A DNA stretch of 64,000 bases from Acidisoma cellulosilyticum (GCF_020621385.1 NZ_JAESVA010000005.1:186001-250000); one strand, 5' to 3'. Shown: positions 1 to 8,984, counted from the first letter of the stretch. The notes: generated from the letters alone by a model not told the origin. Translations and numbers: made by a program.

Positions 1-408
1 AAAGAAGCCAAGTCCTCGCTAGGACACTATCAAGATGGCTGGCCAGAGCTTGCCGAGTCAACAAAAGATGAGCGTGAGCGCCAAGGTTTTCCTGCTGACG
101 AGCCTCTAGAGCGCGACGGCATCCTGAAGAAGAATATTAAACGCCAAGTTGACGTTGAGAGCATGTCCGCCAGCGTTGGTGTTCCCTCAAAGATGGTCGA
201 ACATTCCTATGCCATGAAGGCTGTTGATATTGCAACTATAGCCAAGGCTCATGAGCACGGAACTGATCGCATCCCTCCACGCCCATTCCTGGGTCCTGCC
301 GCTCACCGCAAAGGCGATGCCGTCGCCAAGGTCGTCGGCCAGGCTACCAAATACGCTATCAAAAATCATCAGTATCCTCGCACGCCGGAAGATGCCGATT
401 TGGATTAA
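1..408 (+). CDS. phage tail completion / HK97 gp10-like morphogenesis protein (5' partial)
   Basis: The reading frame is open from the first base and ends with TAA at 406-408, so the gene starts left of the window. The visible 135 residues contain a stretch of the form GHYQDGWPELAESTKDER, then LERDGILKKNI, and near the end AHEHGTDRIPPRPFLGPA. This order (charged early part, a 'G.L..SI'-like turn, then H-x-H-G followed by IPxRPFLG) is typical of the HK97 gp10 / Mu gpG virion-morphogenesis proteins that act at the head-tail joint or tail terminus. A Met lies at 163, but the conserved part begins upstream of it, so it is not the true start. It sits 13 bases before the tape-measure gene in the same operon. 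Confidence 0.75.
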   Translation, partial: KEAKSSLGHYQDGWPELAESTKDERERQGFPADEPLERDGILKKNIKRQVDVESMSASVGVPSKMVEHSYAMKAVDIATIAKAHEHGTDRIPPRPFLGPAAHRKGDAVAKVVGQATKYAIKNHQYPRTPEDADLD

Positions 409-421
409 GGATGCATAGCCA

Positions 422-2575
422 ATGATGGAAGAACTCTTCGAGATTGGCGTAAAGCTCAGTCTGGATAACCGACTTTCGTCAGGCCTACATGTTATCTCCC
501 GTGATCTTATCGGTGTGCAAGGCCACGTTGACGAGACCGAAAAAGGCCTGAAGCGCCTAAGAACTGCCGCCGTTGCTGCAGGTGCTGCTGCAGCTGGAAC
601 GGGCATTGCCGCTGGAATGTGGGATGCTGCGAAAGCGGGCGCGCAGCTTGTGAGCATACAAGCCAAAATCAGCTCTGCGGGCAAATCCCAAGCGGATGTA
701 GCAGCGATGACGGCCGCAGCATGGAGGACCTCTGGGCAAGTGATGGGCACATCCATCACTGATAACCTTAAGCTTGCGGCTGACCTGCGTGACACATTTG
801 GAAGCCTTGGCGAATCCATCTCCTCTCTGCCGCAGATGGCAAAAGCTGGCGTAGTAATCCACAGGTTCACCGGCACAGACGCGGAAAACGGCGCAAACAC
901 ACTTGGTAAATTCCTCGAAAACCGGGGCGCTTTGATAGATCCGGCGACCGGAAAGGTTTCGGAATCCAGATTCCTCTCGGAATCCTCTCTGGCGCAGGGC
1001 ATCATCGCAGGCACAAACGGACGCGTAGACCAGAATAAGCTGTATGGCCTCTCAGTAACAGGACGTGGCGCTCTTACTCAGATGTCCGATCAAGGTTTGA
1101 TTGACCTTGCACCATATCTGCAAACTCAAGATGGTCAGCGAACCGGCACGACCCTGACAGCATTGCAGCGTCAGCTTTTTGGCGGCGGTAGAAATCTGAC
1201 TCTTGGCGCTGCGGAAGCTCTTCAAAAAGCTGGCGTTTTGAAAAAGGGGTTTTGGCATCAAGTAAAAGGAAAAGGCATTGTCATCGATCCAGGTGCCTAT
1301 GTCAACGAAGATCATATGCAGTCTGACATAGCCGGATGGACCTGGGATACGCTACTTCCTGGGTTGCAAGCCGAGGGTGTAAACACAAAAGATCCAAAGG
1401 CATTGCTCCGGGCCGTTTTAGGTCTTCATTTGAATTCCAACGTGGCGGGAATGCTGTTTGAGCTCATAAACAACAAGGATTCCTACCAAAAGGACATTGC
1501 TAACAACATCGTCCCAGCAACTAAAACAGATCAATACAAAGCTCTGCTTAATGGCAATCCTATTCTAAAAATGCAGGCTTTGACGACGGCGTTTGACAAC
1601 CTGATCACTGCAATCGGAAGCCCGTTAGTCGGCAAGGGAAGCGATTTTCTTTTGGGTTTAGCTGCAGATATTGATAAGCTCACTGCCGTCGCCGTGGCTC
1701 ATCCCGAGGCTGTCAAGTTCCTCGATAAAACCGCGCTGGCTCTTGCCGGACTCATGATAGCCGGTGGAGCGATCACGGTTTTCACATTGTCAGTATCTCC
1801 ATTTCTAGCCGCACTGAAGCTCCTGATCGGCGGTCTCAAAGCTGGTGAAGAAGAGGCTCTTCTGCCAGGTGTCGGAGTTCCGTTCAAGGATTCGAGCGGA
1901 AGGTGGCGAGCCGGAAATGGTCGTTTCTTATCCGAAGCGGAGTCCGCAGCAGCTCAAGCGGCGGAGGTCGGCGTCGGGGCTGGTGGTTCGGCCGCAGCAA
2001 GCAAACTCCCTCTCCTTCGCGATGCCAGGGGCCGCGTGATGTCCGCTACTGCTTCGGCAGCAAAACGGGCGGAAACCTGGGAAAAATGGGCAGCAGACTG
2101 GGGTGGCTACGACCTTTCTGGCGATGTGGGCCCCACGGCAAAGGCAGCAACAAAAGCCACGGCCAAGGCGGTCGCCAAACGAGGCCTTCTGAGCTCGGTT
2201 CTACCGTGGATTCCGGGCATCGGTGAGATCTACGATTTGACCGGCAACTCGACATCAGCTGGCGCCGGTGAGGACGCGGCATTCAAATCCTGGGCCGCGA
2301 AGCAGGATGCCGATAAATCTGCGGCCACCCGGTTGCAGCGCACGATCGACACTCATGTGCAGCAGCTTCAAAAATCGCAGCCCACCAAATCATCTCCGAT
2401 GCCAGTGGTGGTAGTCGGCGGCCAGGTCGGCGCGACGATCACTAACCCCCTGGCTCTCCACCAGGGGACCGCATCGGCCATGACCAACGCGATGAGCTCC
2501 GCAGCAGACGCTGGTTTCAGCACCGTCAACCGCCGCCAAGTTCCGGTTTCGCCTAGCCAAACGGGTCTTCGCTAA
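422..2575 (+). CDS. phage tail tape measure protein
   Basis: A protein of 717 residues and the longest tail gene in view. It has an alpha-helical, Ala/Lys-rich N-terminus (residues 1-60, with VDETEKGLKRLRTAAVAA), a small hydrophobic patch near 50-65 and a longer hydrophobic segment around 435-475 (LALAGLMIAGGAITVFTLS and onward). It ends in a low-complexity Ala/Lys region. This is the usual layout of tape measure proteins, which set tail length and help eject DNA. Its place between a tail-completion gene and the gpX/gpD/gpV hub genes agrees. The length suggests a moderate tail compared with family members of 700-1200 residues. The ATG doublet at 422 follows the upstream stop by 13 bases. Confidence 0.85.
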   Translation: MMEELFEIGVKLSLDNRLSSGLHVISRDLIGVQGHVDETEKGLKRLRTAAVAAGAAAAGTGIAAGMWDAAKAGAQLVSIQAKISSAGKSQADVAAMTAAAWRTSGQVMGTSITDNLKLAADLRDTFGSLGESISSLPQMAKAGVVIHRFTGTDAENGANTLGKFLENRGALIDPATGKVSESRFLSESSLAQGIIAGTNGRVDQNKLYGLSVTGRGALTQMSDQGLIDLAPYLQTQDGQRTGTTLTALQRQLFGGGRNLTLGAAEALQKAGVLKKGFWHQVKGKGIVIDPGAYVNEDHMQSDIAGWTWDTLLPGLQAEGVNTKDPKALLRAVLGLHLNSNVAGMLFELINNKDSYQKDIANNIVPATKTDQYKALLNGNPILKMQALTTAFDNLITAIGSPLVGKGSDFLLGLAADIDKLTAVAVAHPEAVKFLDKTALALAGLMIAGGAITVFTLSVSPFLAALKLLIGGLKAGEEEALLPGVGVPFKDSSGRWRAGNGRFLSEAESAAAQAAEVGVGAGGSAAASKLPLLRDARGRVMSATASAAKRAETWEKWAADWGGYDLSGDVGPTAKAATKATAKAVAKRGLLSSVLPWIPGIGEIYDLTGNSTSAGAGEDAAFKSWAAKQDADKSAATRLQRTIDTHVQQLQKSQPTKSSPMPVVVVGGQVGATITNPLALHQGTASAMTNAMSSAADAGFSTVNRRQVPVSPSQTGLR

Positions 2576-2577
2576 CC

Positions 2578-2615
2578 AGGCGACCAGGGATTCAAATTTG
2601 AATCCCTGGTCGCCT
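2578..2615. repeat. perfect 38-bp palindrome between tape measure and next tail gene
   Basis: Two 19-base arms, beginning AGGCGACCAGGG and ending CCCTGGTCGCCT, are exact reverse complements with no spacer. As RNA they would form a long hairpin right after the tape-measure stop. The core TTCAAATTTGAA recurs, one base shorter, at 2622-2632, with centres 31 bp apart. No U-tract follows directly, so it is not a textbook intrinsic terminator. It could be an attenuator, an RNA processing or stability site, or a protein-binding site. Confidence 0.8.
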
Positions 2616-2650
2616 ACCTAATTCAAATTTGACTAAAATCGGAGGTTCCC

Positions 2651-3445
2651 ATGAGCGGTCTTTTGGGCGCCGGACTAACCCTGCTATCCGCCGCAGAGAA
2701 TATTCTAGGGTCCGCATCGGTCACCATTGGCGGTATAGGTCTCGCATCGACAGAGGTCCCCGAACAAATTCCGTGGGGCGGCGAGCAAGCGGTAAGCGTC
2801 AAACGCCTACCGGGCGGCGGCAAAGTTGTTGACGTCCTTGGTGCGTACGAACGCGATATCCAGTGGTCCGGACTATTTTCAGGGACTAATGCAGTCTCGC
2901 GAGCCAGGTCTATCGATGCGCTCCGGAAGGCCGGAAAGCAAATCACCCTGGTCTGGGGGACTTTCAGCCGCACGGTCGTCATCAAAACTTTCGAGCCAGA
3001 CTATAAGTCGATCGGATACCTGATTCCGTATTCCATCACGCTTGAAGTGATTACCGAACAAGATAGTAACCCAACATCTATACTTGATTCCATCACGGAC
3101 GATATCGGCAACGCCTTGGGTATCCCTGGACTGAGCGCAGACATCACTAGCGCGCTGACTACAGCTCAAGCCGCTTTGCCCGTCGTCGGCGTCCTGGCCA
3201 GGGGGTCTTCCGCATTTCTGGGGCTTTCCTCAGCTCTCACGAGTGCCCAGTCCGTGGCATCGCTAGCTCAGGTGTCGGCGGGAACCATCATAGACGGCGC
3301 CTCGACTGCCGCGACGGCTGCCGGTGGGGTTTTCCCCGGGTCGGCATCGCTCAGTGCGGTCGTCGCGGCCCGAACGCTGGAAGCCAGCTCGACCGAGGCC
3401 CTGAGCTATATCGGACGGTCGATCACCAATTTAGGGATGCTGTGA
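2651..3445 (+). CDS. phage tail/baseplate hub adaptor protein
   Basis: 264 residues. The middle (about residues 35-140) is a beta-rich domain with WGGEQAVSVKRLPGG, DIQWSGLFSG and a long strand-rich part ending YSITLEVITEQ. The last 100 residues are Ala/Ser/Gly-rich and likely helical. Proteins of this shape lie between the tape measure and the LysM-like gpX in contractile-tail phages and connect tube and hub. I do not recognise a named family beyond that, so the call rests mainly on position. The start has GGAGG about six bases upstream (2640-2644). Confidence 0.6.
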   Translation: MSGLLGAGLTLLSAAENILGSASVTIGGIGLASTEVPEQIPWGGEQAVSVKRLPGGGKVVDVLGAYERDIQWSGLFSGTNAVSRARSIDALRKAGKQITLVWGTFSRTVVIKTFEPDYKSIGYLIPYSITLEVITEQDSNPTSILDSITDDIGNALGIPGLSADITSALTTAQAALPVVGVLARGSSAFLGLSSALTSAQSVASLAQVSAGTIIDGASTAATAAGGVFPGSASLSAVVAARTLEASSTEALSYIGRSITNLGML

Positions 3446-3446
3446 C

Positions 3447-3644
3447 ATGGCGACCAAGACTATTCAGGTTTCCCCGGCTGACATCGACCTCTTTCATGTA
3501 GCGGCCGCTGAATGGGGCGATGCCTCGGCGTGGTTGGCTTTGGCGACCGCCAATGGGATGGTCGACCCGGTGATTTACGGGCTCCAGAGTTTGGTTGTCC
3601 CAGAGTATCAAGCGAGCTTTGAAGGTAGTCTTCCGGCTAGCTAG
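3447..3644 (+). CDS. phage tail protein X (LysM-like)
   Basis: 65 residues. The sequence around ADIDLFHVAAAEWGDASAWLALATANGMVDPVI and the closing 'L.VP' pattern matches the short LysM-like gpX family, which attaches to the hub below the tape measure. It starts one base after the previous stop, so the two are translationally linked. Its stop overlaps, tail to tail, the stop of the minus-strand gene at 3641, with no room for a terminator between them. Confidence 0.75.
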   Translation: MATKTIQVSPADIDLFHVAAAEWGDASAWLALATANGMVDPVIYGLQSLVVPEYQASFEGSLPAS

Positions 3645-4027
3645 TCACCTTGCTCGCAGTCCACGGTCGTCATACCTGTTGTTGAGATAGATGAGCCGCC
3701 AGTGAATCCCGCTTGAACAGCGACGGTCGCTATTGCCGAACTTTCGTCTCCATATCCACGAAAATTCGTTTGCTGCCCAGGGCTTATGGGGTCGAATTCT
3801 AGTGGGATCCCACCCGACGTGCTTAGAAATTTCCCATTTGAATCTTTGAATGTCGCATAAATCTCGACAAACTTGAGAGCCTGGTTGCTGACATTTGTAA
3901 TCTGACCTTCAATCTGTGGTCCCGCGCCGGTCAACTCACAAGTCAGCGCATCAAACCGAATGTCAGCCGCCTGAGCTGCGAAGACTGGAAATACGATGAG
4001 TGCCGCAATGACGATTAAGGACCTCAT
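3641..4027 (-). CDS. secreted FxLYD-like protein (moron)
   Basis: 128 residues with a clear signal peptide (MRSLIVIAALIVFPVFAAQA, likely cut after AQA). The mature part reads CELTGAGPQIEGQITNVSNQALKFVEIYATFKDSNGKFL followed by a P-G-Q-x-T-x-F-like strand. That is the pattern of the FxLYD domain, a small immunoglobulin-like fold found in secreted and membrane proteins. Two cysteines could form a disulfide. It lies on the strand opposite to the tail genes, downstream of a zinc-ribbon membrane protein and probably co-transcribed with it. This is the usual mark of a lysogeny-expressed cargo gene. Its role is unknown. Confidence 0.7.
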   Translation of the reverse strand: MRSLIVIAALIVFPVFAAQAADIRFDALTCELTGAGPQIEGQITNVSNQALKFVEIYATFKDSNGKFLSTSGGIPLEFDPISPGQQTNFRGYGDESSAIATVAVQAGFTGGSSISTTGMTTVDCEQGD

Positions 4028-4036
4028 AGGTATTCT

Positions 4037-4657
4037 CTAGTGCTCGGTTATGATGACGTCTATTGCTTGCTTACTTGAAAAATCGTAATGGCAGGTTGCC
4101 GTTGAGTGAACATAAGCCCCAAACGCGTTTTGGAATTGAGCATCCGGCTCGATAAGCGTCATCTGGCCATTGGTCGGTCCAGAACTCCCGGTTTGATAAG
4201 TGCCAAACGGCGAAAGCCATGGGAATTTCGGACTCCCATACTTAGCCTCGGAAATCGCTTCTTCTTTGCACTGAGACTGAGCGGTTCCATAACTAGAGAA
4301 GTGATTAACTAAATCGGTGTTGTCTGCGCACTTCGTATAGTCTGAATCGCAGCCTGGATTGCCCGCCGGAACGGATGACGACCCCGTAGTTGAGCCGCCG
4401 TTGCTCATTACACCGATTACGCTGATGACAACAAAGGCTGCTACGCCGATTAAGAGCCACTTTTTCGTATTGCGAGATTTTTCTCGCTTCTGCTCGTCTT
4501 CAATGGTCGAGGCGGGTGTCGGATCCAATCCGGGTCTACGGTTCTCGTGAAAACTGCCGCCCGGCTTAACCGTGGGGTTAGGAACACCGCATCTCGGGCA
4601 TTCCCTGGCTTCGGTCGAAACCTGGGTTCCACACTCTCGGCACGGAAGCAAAGCCAT
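4037..4657 (-). CDS. zinc-ribbon single-pass membrane protein (moron)
   Basis: 206 residues. An N-terminal zinc ribbon (CRECGTQVSTEARECPRCG, two C-x2-C knuckles, residues 6-24) is followed by a charged linker and one membrane segment around residues 65-87 (KKWLLIGVAAFVVISVIGVM). The C-terminal region has three cysteines and is probably periplasmic. I do not recognise the C-terminal region. It is nine bases upstream of the secreted FxLYD-like gene, so the two probably form a two-gene unit placed antisense inside the tail operon. A second, unrelated zinc-ribbon membrane protein lies at 17,988. Confidence 0.7.
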   Translation of the reverse strand: MALLPCRECGTQVSTEARECPRCGVPNPTVKPGGSFHENRRPGLDPTPASTIEDEQKREKSRNTKKWLLIGVAAFVVISVIGVMSNGGSTTGSSSVPAGNPGCDSDYTKCADNTDLVNHFSSYGTAQSQCKEEAISEAKYGSPKFPWLSPFGTYQTGSSGPTNGQMTLIEPDAQFQNAFGAYVHSTATCHYDFSSKQAIDVIITEH

Positions 4658-4739
4658 CTGTATCGACCTGGTTTATTTTACTACCGCACCATAAAGGCGT
4701 AGCCCAAGCCCGGTCAACTGTTCGAAAGCGAGGTATATA

Positions 4740-5888
4740 TTGAGCGCCGCCCTGACCTCGACCTCCGGTCCCGCGAAGGCGTGGCCTATATCCCAAAACG
4801 TAGTCCGCGAGCCCATATGGCAGCTCCTGGTTAACGGCAAGCCTATGTCGGGCTGCACCGAGCTTAGCATACACACCAACAACCATTTTGAGCCCGATCA
4901 GCTTTCAGCGACCTTAGCCATCTCGGCCGACACGGGCTCGCTCACCACCTGGACCGACGCGGACCCCGCAGTCCTCATAGAAGCCAGAGCTGGCTTTATC
5001 GACGCAACCGGCACAATGTCAGTCAAACAAATATTCTACGGCGAACTCGACAGACCGACGGTTGCTCTCATAGAGCGTACGGTTACTATCGAGGCCCGAG
5101 ACCTGTCACGACGCCTTGCAGATACAAAAACCCGCGAAAATTTCAGCAATTACACGGTTTCAAATCTCATAAAAACGCTTGCCGGACGAGTAAAGCTTAC
5201 TGCTGATGTTGATAACTTTCCTCAAAAAGTCGGCGCATTCTATCAAGTCGACCACGACAAGATTTCTCAGGATTCTTATAGCCACACGACGAATTTGAGA
5301 GACCTCACTATCTGGCTAGCTCAACAAGTTGGAGCAGATTTCTGGGTATCCGGGCAGACGCTGCATTTTAAAAGTGCGGTCGACGCGACGAAGACGACAC
5401 CGTATTCTTTGGTTTACACACCGCCAGGTGCCGACAATCCATATCCATCTCTGCCAGCCACCAGCATTCAGTTGGCCAGAGACCTAACGATTGCCAAAGA
5501 TGTTGTGCTGAGTATGCGGATTTGGGATTCCAAACAGAAGCAAGCCACGGTTTTGTATTATCCAAAATCTGGACAATCCGCGGTCGAAAACGGCACTTCT
5601 CAGGAATACGTGCTTCCTCCGCGACCGGGGATGAGCCCTGCGGCAGCCTTGGTTTATATGCAATCTCAGTACCAGGCTATCGTCCTTCATGAGCGCCTGG
5701 TTGCAGTTGTTTGCCCTGGCGAGTTGGTGCTCGACGCGCGTTCGGTTATCAAACTGAGTGGCACCGGCACGACGTTTGACCAGAGCTATTATGTTGACAG
5801 CATAGATCGGACTTGGTCTGTAGACTCTGGATTTGATGAGAGCATTCAGCTCAAAAATCATAGCACTGAGAGTCAGCAATCGCTGTAA
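4740..5888 (+). CDS. phage late control gene D-type tail hub protein
   Basis: 382 residues, with the strand-rich D/gp27-like hub pattern: LTSTSGP, then PIWQLLVNGKPMSGCTELSIHTNN, a 'F.GEL..P' section (IFYGELDRPTVALIERTVTIEARDLSRRLADTKT), and a final strand with YYVDSIDRTWSVDSGF. These trimeric proteins form the hub on which the spike (gpV) sits. The start is TTG at 4740, preceded by GCGAGG, since no ATG lies upstream of the conserved part. It resumes the tail operon after the minus-strand insert; 82 bases separate it from the insert. Confidence 0.75.
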   Translation: MSAALTSTSGPAKAWPISQNVVREPIWQLLVNGKPMSGCTELSIHTNNHFEPDQLSATLAISADTGSLTTWTDADPAVLIEARAGFIDATGTMSVKQIFYGELDRPTVALIERTVTIEARDLSRRLADTKTRENFSNYTVSNLIKTLAGRVKLTADVDNFPQKVGAFYQVDHDKISQDSYSHTTNLRDLTIWLAQQVGADFWVSGQTLHFKSAVDATKTTPYSLVYTPPGADNPYPSLPATSIQLARDLTIAKDVVLSMRIWDSKQKQATVLYYPKSGQSAVENGTSQEYVLPPRPGMSPAAALVYMQSQYQAIVLHERLVAVVCPGELVLDARSVIKLSGTGTTFDQSYYVDSIDRTWSVDSGFDESIQLKNHSTESQQSL

Positions 5889-5948
5889 TTTCTTAGGTCT
5901 CTGTGAAAGTCTCTGCTATCTTATTCTAATCTCCGAAAGCATATTCCT

Positions 5949-6653
5949 ATGATGCGCGCACTGATGCAGCGATTTCGCGCGCTCATGCGCCGAGATATAG
6001 AAGCTGCTGTTTCTACCATTGCACAGCCTCGCTATGCCACGATTGCCTCCGTCGACCCGGACAATCATGCGGTAAAATTAGCAATCCAGCCAGAAGGCGT
6101 CCTCTCAGGCTGGGTTCCTGATGGTTCAGCAGTCTATGCAAGTGGCGGCTATGGGATTGTTGCTCCTCCACAAATCGGAGACCAAGTCTTGTGCGTGCAC
6201 GCACACGGAGATGGTGACCATCCTGTAGTTATTGCGCGCATTTTCTCGACAGTCGACATGCCTCCGGTTTCGGGTGTTACCAACAAATCCGTCCAGCCCG
6301 GAGAGTTTGGAATCTTCTCGCCGGGCGGTGCCTGGGCACATTTCGTGTCCGATGGCTCATTGCATGCTGCAGCTCCAGCCGGTGCCTTTATCGCTGCGAA
6401 TACAAAAATAACGGGCACCCTAACGGTAACTGGCAACACAGTTCTCCAGCAAAACTTAGAGGTCGACGGCGACATGGACATCCTTGGAACAGCCGAAGGA
6501 TCAGGCGGAAATCTAGTCACTAAGGGCAACATCACAGATTTGTCCGGCTCCCATGGCAGCGTTCAGGATTTCCGGACAACCTACGATGGACATATTCATC
6601 CGGGTGTGCAGACGGGTGATGGTTCAACCGCCAAAACCCTGCAGACGCAATAA
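5949..6653 (+). CDS. phage baseplate assembly protein V (tail spike)
   Basis: 234 residues. An N-terminal helix (MRALMQRFRALMRRDIEAA) is followed by an OB-fold (YATIASVDPDNHAVKLAIQ to GDQVLCVHAHGDGDHPVVIARIF) and a repetitive beta-helix spike (ITGTLTVTGNTVLQQNLEVDG). It ends in HIHPGVQTGDGSTAKT, the metal-binding HxH tip typical of P2 gpV and Mu gp45. The protein is the membrane-piercing spike under the hub. It is followed after 15 bases by gpW. Confidence 0.9.
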   Translation: MMRALMQRFRALMRRDIEAAVSTIAQPRYATIASVDPDNHAVKLAIQPEGVLSGWVPDGSAVYASGGYGIVAPPQIGDQVLCVHAHGDGDHPVVIARIFSTVDMPPVSGVTNKSVQPGEFGIFSPGGAWAHFVSDGSLHAAAPAGAFIAANTKITGTLTVTGNTVLQQNLEVDGDMDILGTAEGSGGNLVTKGNITDLSGSHGSVQDFRTTYDGHIHPGVQTGDGSTAKTLQTQ

Positions 6654-6668
6654 TCGAGAGGTCCCCTT

Positions 6669-7031
6669 ATGTATGATCTCTCTCTTGACTGGAGTGGCGA
6701 TCTATCGCTGTCTCCCACCGGTGGCCTCGAACTCTCAACCGGCGCCAATCTAACTCGGCAACGCCTCATCAGAAGGTTGCTGACAAATCCGGGCGACTTG
6801 CTCGAAGACCTCACATATGGCGCGGGTCTCGCTCAGTATATCGGATTGCCTGTAAATGCAGGCGCGCTGCAGGCCCTCATCGAAGAGCAATGCTTGCTGG
6901 AAGATACCGTCGAGAGTGTGAGTTCTGTAAAAATTCTTACGGACGGAAAAGGCTTTGTGAGCGCCACGATTTCATATGTGAGCATTGATGCATCCGAAGC
7001 CCAATCCTTAACCTTGCCGACTACAACTTAA
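6669..7031 (+). CDS. phage baseplate wedge protein W (gp25-like)
   Basis: 120 residues. DLSLSPTGGLELSTGANLTRQ followed by RLIRRLLTNPGDLLEDLTYG and a final beta pair is the gp25/GPW signature (D-x-x-x-x-x-x-G, then Q-R, then G-[ED]-x4-x-x-Y-G). gp25 is a sheath-initiator and lysozyme-like core of the baseplate wedge. The same signature recurs in the C-terminal part of the HNH protein at 22,868-24,040. Residue positions here: DLSLSPTGG about 10-18, Q-R 32-33, YG 50-51. Confidence 0.88.
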   Translation: MYDLSLDWSGDLSLSPTGGLELSTGANLTRQRLIRRLLTNPGDLLEDLTYGAGLAQYIGLPVNAGALQALIEEQCLLEDTVESVSSVKILTDGKGFVSATISYVSIDASEAQSLTLPTTT

Positions 7032-7049
7032 GCGTTCGGAGATACTTAG

Positions 7050-8207
7050 ATGCCAACCTTATCTCTGAGATCCGTATCGCAAATGCTCTCGAGTGCCGCT
7101 GCGGCCGCTCAGGCGTCGTGTGCTCAGCTTTTGGATCTTTCCATTGGAAGTCCTGCGCGAGCAATTTTGTGGGCAACATCGGCTTTGTGGTCCTGGAATC
7201 AAAGCAATACAGACGCCGTTTTGCAGGCCTCAAGATTGGCCACCTGCGTGGGTTCGGACGTCGACTCTTTTGTTGGTGACTATGGACTCTCGCGAGCTCC
7301 CGCGACGTACGCGACAGGTCAGGTAACCTTAGGACGCAACGTTTATACGGGTTCAGCGACGGTTTTAGTCGGCTATCAGGTCCGGACGGCCGACGGTTCG
7401 ATTACTTACAATATTTTGGCAGACCCGACGAATCAGTATTGGTCTGCTACCGCAGGCACAGCGGGCGGATACGTTTTACCGCCGGGAATCCAGAGCATCA
7501 CAGTTAATGTGCAATGCACAACCATCGGCGCAATCGGAAACGTAATTGCGGGTGCAATCAGCCTTTTTGGTACAAATATCTCGGGTATCGACACCGTCAC
7601 CAATTCGGCTGCCATCGAAAATGGGGATGATGCTGAATCCGACGCAAGCTTGAAATTAGCTTTCGTGGCTTACCTTGCGAGCCTTCCTCAAGGGACGGTC
7701 GACGCTATCATCAACGCCGTAAATTCGGTGCAAGCTGGCATAACTTGCAGTTTAGCTAACAATTTCAACTCAGCAGGCGTTTTTACACCAGGCTGGTTTA
7801 CCGTCTACGTCGACGATGGTTCCGGCGACCCACCGGCGAGTTTACTGAACACAATTACCACTATCGTAAACAAAGTCCGCGCGGTCAGTGTTCAGTCAGC
7901 AGTCCTCGGGCCTAACAAGGTCCTACTCAATATCAATTTAAGCATCTCCGTGAGCTCGGGGACCGCAGCTTCTCTGTATGCCGGTGTGCAGCAAGCGGTC
8001 TCAGCTTATGTCAACAGTTTGCCAGTCGGGGCCACATGCACTGTTTTTGGAATCTCTCAGGCTGCGGCTGCCTCAAGCACGTTGATAACCAATGTCAGCG
8101 CCGTCAACATCCAGCAAACGACGCCTGCCAAAAGCGTGATCGTTGACCTTGCCGCGCCAACATCTGTGTCCGTTTTCAAAGCCGGACAGGTAGTCGTAAA
8201 CTCGTAA
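7050..8207 (+). CDS. phage baseplate protein J
   Basis: 385 residues. It begins with the entry-type helix (MLSSAAAAAQASCAQLLDLSIGSPARAILWATSALW), followed by VGSDVDSFVGDYGLSRAPATYATGQVTL and later NGDDAESDASLKLAFVAYLASLPQGTVDAI, all hallmarks of the baseplate J / gp47 family. With gpI and gpW it forms the baseplate wedge. 'GLxRxPATxAxGxV' is a very recognisable family line. It is separated by 18 bases from gpW and 12 from gpI. Confidence 0.9.
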   Translation: MPTLSLRSVSQMLSSAAAAAQASCAQLLDLSIGSPARAILWATSALWSWNQSNTDAVLQASRLATCVGSDVDSFVGDYGLSRAPATYATGQVTLGRNVYTGSATVLVGYQVRTADGSITYNILADPTNQYWSATAGTAGGYVLPPGIQSITVNVQCTTIGAIGNVIAGAISLFGTNISGIDTVTNSAAIENGDDAESDASLKLAFVAYLASLPQGTVDAIINAVNSVQAGITCSLANNFNSAGVFTPGWFTVYVDDGSGDPPASLLNTITTIVNKVRAVSVQSAVLGPNKVLLNINLSISVSSGTAASLYAGVQQAVSAYVNSLPVGATCTVFGISQAAAASSTLITNVSAVNIQQTTPAKSVIVDLAAPTSVSVFKAGQVVVNS

Positions 8208-8219
8208 GGAGGTCATCAC

Positions 8220-8984
8220 ATGGCGACCGGTGACCAATCCGACTTCGTTGCCCGTCTAACGAAATTGCTACCGCGTGGGTGGTTCGGCGAAACTTCGTCA
8301 ACACCATTCTTACAAGGCGTGCTGAACGGAATCGCATACACTCTTGCGGACGCCTACGCTTGGATCGCTTACGCTAGGACTTGCATTCGGTGGTCAACGT
8401 CGACTGCAGATGCCCTCGACGCGAGAGCCATTGATTTCTTGGGCGGCCGTGTCGTTAGGCTTTCCGGCGAGACGGATGCTGCATTTCGCGCGAGATGCCT
8501 AAAAGAGCTTCTACGACCGAGAAATACCAGGGCCGCCCTAATTCAGGAAATCATTGATACAACCGGGCAAACGCCGGTGATTATCGAGCCCTGGAATCCT
8601 GGAGATACGGGCGCATATGGAGATGTGGGCGACACAACTTGGCGCGGATTAGCATACGATACTGTTGGCTATTACGGAGATCCGGAGCTCCCGAACCAAG
8701 TTTTCGCAATTGTCTACAGGCCCGCGCTGGTTACCATCCCTTACATCGCAGGCTACGACAACGGTGGCGTCGCTGGCTATGCATCAGGATTGGATCTCAC
8801 TTACGAAGGTCCGCTGGAATACGTGTCGGGCGACAGCTCAGTAACAGACGACCAAATCTATGCGGCAATCGACTCAGTTTTGCCTGCAGGAATCGTCTGC
8901 TGGACGATGATCACTAATAAGCCTCCGGTCGCTGGCGATTTGCTCAACATCGATTTCGTGATCGGCACGAGCACACTCGGATAA
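8220..8984 (+). CDS. phage tail protein I-like (wedge) protein
   Basis: 254 residues. DFVARLTKLLPRGWF at the start and TADALDARAIDFLGGRVVRLSGETDAAFRARCLKELLRPRNTR in the middle match the gpI/YmfQ wedge family, where the first line orders the disc of the baseplate. The last third (VTDDQIYAAIDSVLPAGIVCWTMI) is the common C-terminal strand-helix. It follows J directly, as in P2 (order V-W-J-I), and precedes the fibres. A start at ATG 8220 has GGAGG ten bases upstream. Confidence 0.8.
   Translation: MATGDQSDFVARLTKLLPRGWFGETSSTPFLQGVLNGIAYTLADAYAWIAYARTCIRWSTSTADALDARAIDFLGGRVVRLSGETDAAFRARCLKELLRPRNTRAALIQEIIDTTGQTPVIIEPWNPGDTGAYGDVGDTTWRGLAYDTVGYYGDPELPNQVFAIVYRPALVTIPYIAGYDNGGVAGYASGLDLTYEGPLEYVSGDSSVTDDQIYAAIDSVLPAGIVCWTMITNKPPVAGDLLNIDFVIGTSTLG

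Noticed and set aside
187-1014. Leftward 275-codon frame at the window start
   Set aside because: Opposite the tail-completion and tape-measure genes, which have clear family patterns.
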